Origin: Nannocystis sp.
GTDB taxonomy: Bacteria > Myxococcota_A > Polyangia > Nannocystales > Nannocystaceae
Length of the DNA: 35,384 nt
Assembly: GCA_016712315.1 (NCBI GenBank)
Contig: JADJRG010000003.1
Span: 1-35,384, forward strand
Direction: 5' to 3'
Part shown: piece by piece, positions 19,704 to 28,602 of the stretch
How positions within the stretch are numbered: the stretch's first letter is position 1
Layout of the letters: the number at the start of each line of letters is the position of its first letter
Made by a program: the position numbers and the translations under genes
Notes under the pieces: generated by a model
What the model was told of the DNA's origin: nothing
Seen by the model: only the letters and a program-made list of their open reading frames with translations
Database searches by the model: none

Positions 19704-20063
19704 ATGAACCGCTGCACCCGCGCGGCGTCGTCGGCCTTGCTCGCCCTCGTCGCCCTCATCGTCGCCCCGACCACCGCCCACGCCGCCGCAGACGTCAATA
19801 GCTGCGTGCAAGTCGCCGCTGAGGCCGCGCCGGCCGGCATGTCGATCACCTTTAACAACACCTGCGCCTTCGAGATCCGCTGCGAGGTCGCCTGGAGCCT
19901 CACCTGCGAGGGCGCCGAAGCGGGCGCGATCAAGGACAGCAAGCGCCAGAGCTTCAACCTCCAGCGAGGCCGTCAGCGCGCCATCTTCGCCTCGGGCGAC
20001 CTCTGCGGCGACGACCTCTGGGAGATCGTCGACGAGTCCTGGGAGTGCGTACAAGCCCGCTGA
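19704..20063 (+). CDS. small secreted Cys-containing protein, unknown function
   Basis: 119 residues from ATG 19704, with GGAG about ten bases upstream. A clear signal peptide (MNRCTRAASSALLALVALIV, cut near AHA/AAD) leaves a mature protein of about 92 residues with six Cys (DVNSC, NNTCAFEIRCEV, SLTCEG, GDLCGDD, SWEC), likely paired as disulphides. It is predicted mostly beta (MSITFNNTCAFEIRCEVAWS). No family recognised; the NTC...IRC pattern resembles small periplasmic proteins common in myxobacteria. It converges with the gene ending at 20076, leaving 12 bases. Intact. Confidence 0.65.
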   Translation: MNRCTRAASSALLALVALIVAPTTAHAAADVNSCVQVAAEAAPAGMSITFNNTCAFEIRCEVAWSLTCEGAEAGAIKDSKRQSFNLQRGRQRAIFASGDLCGDDLWEIVDESWECVQAR

Positions 20064-20075
20064 TGGGCCGGTCGT

Positions 20076-21121
20076 CTAGAAGCGCCAGCCGCCGCCGAAC
20101 GCCACCCCGCCGCGCATCGGCGCCACCCCGAGCGTCAGGTTGCGCTCGCGCAGGCGGGCCATCGTCGAGTCCTCGCGGTGCACGAAGAGCAGCACCGCGA
20201 ACGCCAGCGTCGACGCCGCGAACACCCCCGCGCCGATGAACGAGATCGTCGCCCCGCGCGCCAGCCCGTCGCCCTTGTCGCAGGCCTTCGTCACCTCCGC
20301 GTTCCCCACCTCACGCGCGACCCCGCAGAGATCCACGCTCGGGTCGACGAAAGGGTTGACGTTGTTGTCCGGGTCATCGTCATCGAGGCTCGCCTTCGCC
20401 GCATCGATCACGTCATTGTACGCCGAACGATCCCGCGAGCTCATCAACCCCAACGCCACCCCTGCGCCCGCCGACAGCCCCGTCAGCACCAACGAGGTCG
20501 CGAAGCCGGCCTTCTTCCACGTCGCCGCCTTGTGACGCCCCCACACCAGACGCGAGCGCGGCGCATCCTCTGGCGCCTCGACCGCCTCGACCGGCGGCGC
20601 CACCTCCGGCTCTGGATCTGGAGGGGCGCCCCGATCATCGCCTCGACCAGCCCCTTCGCGGTCGCCTCGATCGCCCCCGCCTCGAGCCCGCTCGCCTCGA
20701 TCGTCGCGTTGTGCGACTTCGTGACCGAGCCGCTGCCGACATCGACCAGCACCAGCTCCACCTGATAGCTCGGCCCCTTCCCCTTCAGCGACCCGTACAC
20801 GAGCTGACCCACCCCCAGGCTCTTGCCGCCGTTCGCCATACAGCGCGGCTCAGGCGGGTCATCGCAGCCCATCGTCAGCTTGAATTCGATCGCCGACATC
20901 TCCTTGCCGCCGCCGATCCCGCGGGCCGCGAATTGCCCGCGCAGCGCCTTACTCAGGGCCGCCACCTTCGCCTTATCATCGCCCTCGAGATCGAGCACGG
21001 AGCCGTCCGCCGCCCGCGCCTGCGCGCAAGGGATCAGCGTAGAGCACACGATCGCGGCCGAGAGCAGGCCGGAGAGCAGCCCATGGAGCGGTGAAGTGGA
21101 GCGGTACCCGGTCGTAGACAT
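20076..21121 (-). CDS. exported protein with FlgO/TolB-like N-terminal domain and C-terminal membrane helices, frame-broken
   Basis: Starts at 21121 (MSTTGYRSTSPLHGLLSGLL) with a signal peptide ending near ARA/ADG. Residues of about 40-165 (VLDLEGDDKAKVAALSKALR, MGCDDPPEPRCMA, GQLVYGSLKGKGPSYQVELV, DVGSGSV) look like the lipoprotein-type domain that sums system components, similar to FlgO/TolB-N-like domains of myxobacterial periplasmic proteins. A one-base shift near 20620 (a C run) joins it to the second half: Pro/Glu linker DPEPEVAPPVEAVEAPED, then two membrane segments (FATSLVLTGLSAGAGVALGL and ISFIGAGVFAASTLAFAVLL) around an Asp-rich loop, ending GVAFGGGWRF. About 349 residues. Function unknown. 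It is divergent from the kinase gene at 21178. Confidence 0.65.
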
Positions 21122-21177
21122 AACCGCCTCGACCTTCGCACGGCGCCCGGCCGCGGGGAAGGGCCTGCCGCCCTCAG

Positions 21178-22746
21178 GTGGTACAGTCGCGCCTCGTGCT
21201 CGACCGCCCGCTGCTCCGACTGCGCCACAGCCTCGCCGCGCGGATCACCGCCTTGGTGGTCATGGTCTTGCTGGTCACCGGCGCCTCTTCCTTCACCATC
21301 CTCCGCCAGGTCCGCGCCCTCCAGGCCAGCTTTGACCTCCTCACCGTCGTCTACGTCGAGTTCAACGCCCGCCGCACGGCCGCTCACATCCAAGCCGCGC
21401 GGATCTACGCGCGGGTCGAGCTCAACCGCGCGCGCAGGGGCGAGCCCCAGCTCATGACCCCCAGCGAAGAGGCGACCTTCGCCGAGGCCCTCGCGGTCCG
21501 CACCCGCCTCGTCCAGAACGCCCGCGCCGTCGTCGACGACGCCCTCGCCAACCCCCAGCGCCTCGGCGGCGACGAGCGCCTCGCGCAGGTCCGCGCCTTA
21601 CACGACGCGATCTCGCGCCTCGAAGCCGCCGTCGCCACCGACGAAGATCGCAGCCCCAGCGACGTCCTCCTCGACATCCGCGCTCAGAACGAGCAGAACC
21701 GCCTCTTCCTCGCCCTCGACGAGCAAGTAGCGCGCGCGATCCGCGAGCTCAGCGATCAAGTGCGCCAAGCCGAGCGCAAGACGGAGCGCCTCACCCTCGT
21801 CCTCACGGGGATCGCCAGCTTGCTCGCCCTCGCCGCCGCGGTCGGCGTCATCTGGACCTTGAGGCCCCTGCGGCGGCTCACCGCCAGCGTCCGCCGCCTC
21901 GGCCGAGGCGAGTGGGATCAGCGGCTCGAGCTCGGCCGCGCGGGTCAGCCTGGCGATGAAGTCTCCCAGCTCGCCCACGAGTTCAACCTCATGGCTGCCG
22001 CCTTACAGGAGCGTGAGACCCGGCTGATCCGCGGCGAGCGCCTCGCCGCGATCGGCCGCCTCGCCGCCCAGGTCACCCACGAGATCCGCAACCCCCTCTC
22101 CAGCGTCGCCCTCAACGTCGAGCTCTTGGAGGACGAGCTCGACGGAGCCACCCCTGAGGCCCGCACCTTGCTCGCGCGGATCACCGGCGAAGTCGATCGC
22201 CTCGCCGCGATCACCGAGGAGTACCTCGGCTTCGCCCGCCAGCAGAAGCCCGAGCTTCAGCCCATCGATCTCGCCGCGGAGCTGGTCTCACTCCTCGATT
22301 TTATGGAGGAGGAGCACCAGCAGGCCGGCATCGAGCTCCGCCGTCAGATCGTCGGCCCTGCCCTCATCCAGGGCGATCCATCGCAGCTCCGCCGCGCCCT
22401 CATGAACCTCCTACGCAACGCCAAGGAGGCCCTCAGCGAGCCCCTTGGGCGGCCGTCCGCCCCGCCTCACCGTCGCCCTCACCGCAGGCCCCGAGAGCGT
22501 GTCCATCACCATCGCCGACAACGGCCCTGGCATCCCGCAGGCCGAGCGAGAGCGCGTCTTTGAGGCCTTTTACACCCGCAAGGCGCAGGGGACCGGCCTC
22601 GGCCTCGCCATCGTCCAGCAGATCGTCAGCGATCATGGGGGACCATCCGGGTCGCCCGGAGCGGACCTGAAGGCACCGTCTTTGAGCTCACCTTGCCGGC
22701 TTGCGCTCCCATGGGCGCCCCCGTATCCTCGCCGGGTCCCGCATGA
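21178..22746 (+). CDS. membrane sensor histidine kinase with HAMP domain, frame-broken
   Basis: GTG start at 21178. Two membrane segments (about residues 22-44 and 202-224) flank a helical periplasmic sensor of about 155 residues. Then HAMP (LRPLRRLTASVRRLGRGEWD), HisKA H-box VTHEIRNPLSSVALNVELL, and HATPase_c with N-box LRRALMNLLRNAKEAL, G1 IADNGPGIP, F-box VFEAFYTRKAQ and G2 GTGLGLAIVQQIV. This is the NtrB/AtoS-type class with HEIRNP. Two one-base errors break the end: a missing G near 22446 (restores EPLGGRPPRLTVALTAG) and a missing base near 22638 (restores DHGGTIRVARSGPEGTVFEL). The repaired protein stops at TGA 22744-22746. No regulator gene is adjacent, so it is an orphan kinase as far as the window shows. 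Confidence 0.88.
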
Positions 22747-22772
22747 CGTGGGTCCCCGTCGGAGAAGATCGC

Positions 22773-23537
22773 ATGTCTCGCCTCTGCGCCACCTTGGCAG
22801 CTCTCATCGGCTTCTCGCAGCTCGGCTGCTCCGCCATTCTCAACCCTGAGAACTCCGACGAGGTCCTCCGCTGCGGCAACGCCGACGACTGCCTCGAGTT
22901 TGAGGAGATCGCCGCTGTTGTCGGCGACAAGCGCACCCAAGCGACCTGCGCCGCGCCTGGTGGGGATGGCAGCGGCGACTTCACCGAGGCCAAAGAGAAC
23001 CAGGTCTGCTCGGTCACCGACTTCCAGCTCTCATGCGCCATCAAGTCGTACGGCGGCGACGAGAGCACCGGCAACGCGCAGTCGAACCGTATCTACGTCC
23101 AGACCTTCACCGAGGCGATCAACAAGGCTGGCCTCTACATCCCCTGCGCCGAGGATCGCCGCGGCAGCCGCGGCTGCAAGGCCAAGCTCGACAGCACCTG
23201 CGACGCAGGCCTCAGCCTCAACGCCTTCGGCGCCTGCGACGTCGCCAACCCTGAGGCCCCTGCCGTCGAGCCCACCCCGGATCTCAAGGCCCTCGACGTC
23301 CGCGACCAGTTCTGCCGCTCCTATTTCTGGGACGACGACTTCGTCTGCGCCAGCAGCGGCACCAGCAACTACCTCTGCAAGCGCTGCGACCCAGCCGCTC
23401 CGATCGGCCAAGGCGGCTGCGCCCAGCTCTACTTTGGCGGCGCCCCCTCCACCGTCTACACCGACCACGGCGACGCCGGCCGCCCCGCCGAAGCCAACGT
23501 AGACAAGGTCGAGTTCGGCCCCTTCCCGGCCCCGTAA
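22773..23537 (+). CDS. Cys-rich putative lipoprotein, unknown function
   Basis: Start chosen at ATG 22773 (MSRLCATLAALIGFSQLGCS), preceded by a good ribosome site GGAGAAG (22761-22767); an ATG at 22743 overlapping the kinase stop gives a less natural N-terminus. The signal peptide ends in a weak lipobox (QLGC). The mature part has about 14 Cys in short motifs (LRCGNADDCLEF, VCSVTDFQLSCAI, PCAEDRRGSRGCKAKL, STCDAGLSLNAFGACDV, FCRSYFWDDDFVC, YLCKRCDP, GGCAQLYFGG). No family recognised. It probably shares a transcript with the kinase upstream and may be a surface or periplasmic partner. Intact. Confidence 0.7.
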   Translation: MSRLCATLAALIGFSQLGCSAILNPENSDEVLRCGNADDCLEFEEIAAVVGDKRTQATCAAPGGDGSGDFTEAKENQVCSVTDFQLSCAIKSYGGDESTGNAQSNRIYVQTFTEAINKAGLYIPCAEDRRGSRGCKAKLDSTCDAGLSLNAFGACDVANPEAPAVEPTPDLKALDVRDQFCRSYFWDDDFVCASSGTSNYLCKRCDPAAPIGQGGCAQLYFGGAPSTVYTDHGDAGRPAEANVDKVEFGPFPAP

Positions 23538-23542
23538 GCCCC

Positions 23543-23617
23543 TCCCAGAGCGCCCCCTCCCAGCGCGCCCTCTCCCAGCGCCGCCCATCCCGAAGCGCCT
23601 CATCCCAGCGCCGCCCT
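23543..23617 (+). repeat. five tandem copies of a 15-bp unit
   Basis: Between the lipoprotein stop and iadA, a degenerate unit close to TCCCAGCGCCGCCCN is repeated five times head to tail with exactly 15-bp spacing (unit starts 23543, 23558, 23573, 23588, 23603). Unit 4 is the most diverged (TCCCGAAGCGCCTCA). It has no dyad symmetry. It lies 49 bases before the iadA start. Confidence 0.7.
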
Positions 23618-23665
23618 CCGCCGCCCTTGTCGCCAAACCCGCGCATCGTGTAGCGTGCCGCCCGG

Positions 23666-24866
23666 ATGCTCTGGCTCCTCCGCAGCGCGAGGGGTGTACG
23701 CCCCTCAGCCCCTCGGGCTCTGCGATCTCCTGATCGCGGGAGGCCAGATCCTCGCCCTCGGCGATCACCTCCCGGCCCTCCCCTCGGGCCTCCCCTGCCA
23801 GGAGATTGATCTCGCCGGAGCACGCCTCATCCCAGGCCTCATCGACGCCCACGTCCACCTCAGCGGCGGAGGCGGCGAGGCTGGCCCTTGCACGCGTGTC
23901 CCCCCGGTCCAGCTCACCGATCTCACCCGCGCCGGGATCACCACAGTTGTCGGCGTGCTCGGCACCGACGGCACCACCCGCAGCGTCGCTGATCTCGTCG
24001 CCCGCGCCCTCGGCCTGCGCGAAGAAGGTTTGAGCGCCTACTGTTACACCGGCGCCTACGAGCTCCCGGTCCCCACCCTCACCGGCTCGATCCGCCGCGA
24101 CATCGTCTACGTCGACCCCATCATCGGCGTAGGCGAGCTCGCGATCTCTGATCACCGCTCCTCCCAGCCCACCTTCGACAGATTCTTGCGGATCGCCAGC
24201 GACGCCCACGTCGGCGGCCTCATGAGCGGCAAGGCTGGCGTCCTCCACCTTCACCTCGGGGACGGCCCACGCGGCCTCGATCTCGTCCGGCGCGCCCTCG
24301 ATCACACCGAGCTGCCGGCGCGCACCTTTCATCCCACCCACATCAACCGTCAGCGCCGCCTCTTCGACGAAGCGCTCGATCTCGCCCGCCGCGGCGTCAC
24401 CGTCGACGTCACCGCCTTCCCGGACGAAGATCCAGGCGACGGCCTCCACCAGGTCGAAGCCATCGCTCGCTACCTGCGCGCCGACCTCCCCCGCGAGCGC
24501 CTCACCTGCTCCTCCGACGGAGCCGGCTGCATGCCTGTGTTCGGCCCTGAAGGTCACGTCATCGCCATGGACGTCGGCCGCGCCACCACCCTCACCGACA
24601 CCATCCGCGGCTTGCTCGAGGGCGGCGTCCTTCTCGAGGATCTCTTGCCGGTCTTCACCACCAACGTCGCGCGCCAGCTCCGCCTCGCCAACAAGGGCAG
24701 GATCGCCCCCGGCGCCGACGCTGATCTCGTCATCCTCGCCGACGACCACGCCCCTGCCGCCGTCATGGCCCGCGGGCGCTGGCTCCTCCGCGATCGTTTA
24801 CCAACCGTCTTCGGCACCTTTGAGGTGAGAGTCGAGGCAGCGCGTGCCAGCCAAAGTAGAGAATGA
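23666..24866 (+). CDS. iadA: isoaspartyl dipeptidase (beta-aspartyl peptidase, M38 amidohydrolase)
   Basis: Splits beta-Asp-X dipeptides; here most likely beta-Asp-Arg released from cyanophycin. Family signatures are all present: metal ligands in DAHVHL near residue 64, the GGGGEAGP loop right after, TGSIRRDI, SDHRSSQP, carboxylated-Lys motif GGLMSGKAGV, HLHLGD, PTHINR, and catalytic Asp in SSDGAG. The overall order matches E. coli IadA. ATG 23666 opens MLWLLRSARGV but is out of frame with the rest; a missing G in the GGGG run at about 23690-23693 restores SARGVYAPQPLG, the usual N-terminus. The alternative GTG at 23655 is in frame but gives an odd start. It overlaps cphB by 23 bases, so the two are co-translated. 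Length about 400 residues. Confidence 0.88.
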
Positions 24867-25688
24867 TCAAGTCCGCGGGTACCTCGTCCCAGTCGGCGGC
24901 GCCGAGGACAAGGACGGCAACGCCGCGATCCTCCGCCGCTTCGTCGAGATCAGCGGCGGGGGCGCCGCCAAGATCGCCATCATCCCCACCGCCTCCCGCC
25001 TCCCGGACACCGGCGAACGCTACGTCTCGATCTTTAGCAACCTCGGCGCTGGCGAGGCCTTCTCCCTCGCCTATGAGGCCCGCGATCAGACCGCTCGCGA
25101 GGACTGGCTGGCCCGCCTCGACACCGCCACCGGGATCTTCTTGACGGGCGGCAACCAGCTCCGGATCTCCACCATCCTCGGCGGCACACCTGTCGCGAAG
25201 GCCATCCGCCGCCTCAACGCCGCCGGCGTGCACGTCGGCGGCACCTCTGCCGGCGCTGCTGTCCTCTCCGAGCACATGATCGCCTTCGGTCGCGGCGGCG
25301 CGACCCCGCGCGCCGGCCTCGTCTCCTTGGCCCCTGGTTTTGGCATGACCAACCGCGTCGTCATCGACCAGCACTTCCGCCAGCGCGATCGCCTCGGCCG
25401 CCTGCTCACCGCGCTCGCCTACAACCCCTTCGCCGTCGGCCTCGGCCTCGACGAGGACACCGCCGCCTTCATCGACGGCCACGACGTCCTCCACGTCGAG
25501 GGCACCGGCGCGATCACCATCGTCGACGCCTCTGCCCTCGAGCACAGCTCGATGGGCCACGCGCGCACCGGCTCGGTGATCTGCTTGACCGGCATCAAGC
25601 TGCACATCCTCAACAAGGGCAGCACCTACGACCTCCACCTCCGCCAAGCCGCGCCCCCCTGGCACCCAAGACTGAGGCCCAGCCATGA
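24844..25688 (+). CDS. cphB: cyanophycinase (exo-acting serine peptidase, S51 family)
   Basis: Cuts cyanophycin to beta-Asp-Arg dipeptides. GTG start at 24844 (MPAKVENDQVRGYLVPVGGA), inside the end of iadA. Motifs: VGGAEDK, IIPTASR, the GIFLTGGNQLR loop, and nucleophile elbow GTSAGA with the catalytic Ser, followed by GLGLDEDTAAF. The open frame as given runs past the next start to 26004; restoring one C in the run at about 25657-25662 gives LRQAAPPLAPKTEAQP and a TGA at 25686-25688, overlapping the cphA ATG as ATGA. Length about 281 residues, normal for CphB. No signal peptide, so it is the cytosolic form (not the secreted CphE type). Confidence 0.88.
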
Positions 25689-28503
25689 AGATCCTAGAGC
25701 GCCAGATTTACCGCGGACCCAACGTCTACGCCCACTTCCCCGTCATCCGCCTCCGCGTCGATCTCGGCGAGCTCGAGCGCTGGCCCAGCGCCAAGATCCC
25801 CGGCTTCGTCGATCGCCTGCTCGACGCCCTACCCAGCCTCGATCACCACACCTGCTCCTACGGCGTCCACGGCGGCTTCATCCGCCGCCTGCGCGAAGAG
25901 GAGGGCACCTGGCTCGGCCACGTCCTCGAGCACGTCGCGATCGAGCTCCAGGTCTTAGCTGGCGCGAAGGTCAGCTTCGGCAAGACCCGCGGGGCCGGCG
26001 CTGAGGGCGAGTACCACGTCGTCTTTGAGTACGAAGAGGAGCAGGTCGGCGAGGCCGCCGGCGATCTCGCGCGCGACCTCCTCCACGCCCTCCTCCCCGC
26101 CGAGCTACGCCCCGCGGGCGCCGCCGCCCCCTTAGTTCGACCTCCGCGCCCGCCTCGACGACCTCATCGCCTTCGCGCAGAAGCGCCAGCTCGGCCCCTC
26201 CACCGCCTCCCTCGTCCGCGCCGCCCAGGAGCGCGACATCCCCTGGCTGCGCCTCAGCACCAACTCCCTCATCCAGTTCGGCCACGGCCGCTACCAGAAG
26301 CGGATCCAAGCGACGATCACCTCGGAGACCCGCTACATCGCCGTCGAGATCGCCTCGGACAAGGACATGACCAACCGGATCCTCGGCGACCTCGGCCTCC
26401 CCGTACCGCGCCAGAAGATGGTCCGCACCGCCGCGCAGGCGGTCCTCGCCGCCGAGGCCCTCGGCTACCCGTCGTCGTCAAGCCCCTCGACGCCAACCAT
26501 GGCCGCGGCGTCTCCATCGACCTCGCCACCCCAGAGGCCGTCACCGCCGCCTTTGAGAAGGCCGCCGAGCACGCCCGCACCGTCCTCGTCGAGACCTTCC
26601 TCCAGGGCTTTGATCACCGCCTCTTGGTCGTCAACGGCGAGCTGATCGCCTGCGCCAAGCGCGTCCCAGGCCACGTCGTCGGCGACGGCGAGCGCACCAT
26701 CACCCAGCTCGTCGAGCTCGTCAACGCCGACCCTCGCCGCGGCATCGGCCACGAGAAGGTCCTCACCCGCATCGAGCTCGACTACCAAGCCCGCCGCCTC
26801 CTCGAGCTGAGGGGCTACACCCCGGACACCGTGCTCGCCGCTGGCGAGCTCATGTACCTGCGCAGCACCGGCAACCTCAGCACCGGCGGCACCGCCATCG
26901 ACCTCACCGACGTCGTCCACCCGGACAACCGCGAGATGGCGATCCGGGCCGCCGGCGCGATCGGCCTCGACATCGCCGGCATCGACTTCATCACGCCTGA
27001 CATCTCTCGCTCCTACCGCGAGATCGGCGGCGGGATCTGCGAGGTCAACGCCGCCCCTGGCTTTCGTATGCACGTCGCCCCCACCGAGGGCACCCCGCGC
27101 GACGTCGCCGGGCCGGTCATGGACATGCTCTTTCCGCCAGGTACGCCCAGCCGGATCCCGATCGCCGCGGTCACCGGCACCAACGGCAAGACCACCGTCG
27201 CCCGCATGGTCGCGCACATCCACAAGATGTGCGGCGCGACCGTCGGCCTCTCCACCACCGACGGCGTCTACATCGACGGCGAGCGCACCGTCGCCGGCGA
27301 CATGACCGGCCCCGTCGCCGCCGCCATGGTCCTCCGCGACCCCCGCGTCGACCTCGCCGTCCTCGAGACCGCCCGCGGCGGCCTCGTCCGCGCTGGCATG
27401 GGTTATCGCGCCTGCAACGTCGGCGCCGTCCTCAACGTCAGCGCCGATCACCTCGGCCTCGGCGGCATCGACACCTTAGAGCAGCTCGCCGAGGTCAAGC
27501 GGATCGTCGTCGAGGTCGCCCGCGACTGCGCCGTCCTCAACGCTGACGACGAGCACTGCCTGCGCATGGCCGACTACACCGCTGCCAAGCGGATCGGCTA
27601 CATCACTATGAACCCCAAGCACGAGCTGGTGCGCTTAAGCACATCCGCGCGGGCGGCCTCGGGGCTGTCCTCGAGGAGGGGATCAACGGCGACATGATCA
27701 CCATCTACGACAAGGGCACCCACATCCCCTTGCTCTGGACCCACCTGATCCCCGCCACCATCGAGGGCAAGGCCGGGCACAACGTCCAGAACGCGATGTT
27801 CGCCGCCCTCATGGCCTACGCCATGGGCGTCAAGGCCGACAACATCCGCCACGGCCTGCGCACCTTCGACACCAGCTACTTCCAGGCCCCTGGCCGCCTC
27901 AACGTCTTCGACGAGCTCCCCTTCAAGGTGATCCTCGACTACGGCCATAACCCCGCCGCTGTGCGCGCGATCGCCTCTTTTGTCAGCAAGCTCGACATCG
28001 CCGGCCGGCGGATCTGCGTGCTCGCGGCCCCTGGCGATCGCCGCGACGAGGACATCCAAGCGATCGCCAAGATCGCCGCCCCTGCCTTCAACCACTTCGT
28101 CCTGCGCAGCGACGACAACCCCCGCGGCCGCAAGCCCGACGCGATCCCCGCGATGATGCAGGCCGAGCTGCTCGCCGCCGGCGTCCCCCGCGATCGCATC
28201 GACGTCATCCTCGACGAGCAGCGCGCCGTCGAGGCCGGCCTCGCCCTCTGCGAGCCTGGCGATCTCCTCCTCATCTTCGGCGACAACATCGCCCGCTGCT
28301 GGAAGCAGATCATCCGCTTCCGCGACGACGGCGGCCACGGCCACGGCGCCGCCCCTGCTGCCCTCTCCACCGTCGGCTCGATGGTCGGCTTCGTCGAGGG
28401 CCCCACCGAGGTCGAGACCGGCGGCCAGCGCACCCGCCACGGCGAGCTCACGATCGAAGATCAACGAGGCGTCCGCATCGCCGCCCGCGAGAGCGAAGAC
28501 TGA
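25685..28503 (+). CDS. cphA: cyanophycin synthetase, frame-broken
   Basis: Makes multi-L-arginyl-poly-L-aspartate from Asp, Arg and ATP. ATG 25685 (MKILERQIYRGPNVYAHFPV). Three domains in order: N domain with LGHVLEHVAIELQ and YHVVFEYEEE; ATP-grasp domain (IQFGHGRYQKRIQATIT, then VVVKPLDANHGRGVSIDLAT, ICEVNAAPGFRMH), which adds Asp; Mur-ligase domain (VTGTNGKTTVARM, LETARGGLVRAGMGY, NVSADHLGL, ILDYGHNPAAVRA), which adds Arg. Three one-base shifts split it: near 26135, near 26472 (missing C restores GYPVVVKPLDANHGRG), and near 27637 (missing base restores KHIRAGGLGAVLEEGINGD). The first two compensate, leaving one long open frame that is wrong in the middle. Ends at 28503; about 939 residues, normal for CphA1. 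Confidence 0.92.
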
Positions 28504-28602
28504 GCCGCGCGCGCCGCGCCGGATCAACCGCCTCAGAAAAACGCGCGCATTCGCCCTCTCTCGTGCTCAACAAAGATACGCTCTGACGGAGACCCCGCGC
28601 CT

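Noticed and set aside
23031..24749. 572-codon minus-strand frame across the lipoprotein and iadA
   Set aside because: Antisense shadow; iadA has all metal ligands on the + strand.
25650..25690. Programmed frameshift at the cphB-cphA junction
   Set aside because: There is a six-C run, but similar run-length errors occur in many unrelated genes, so a sequence error is simpler.
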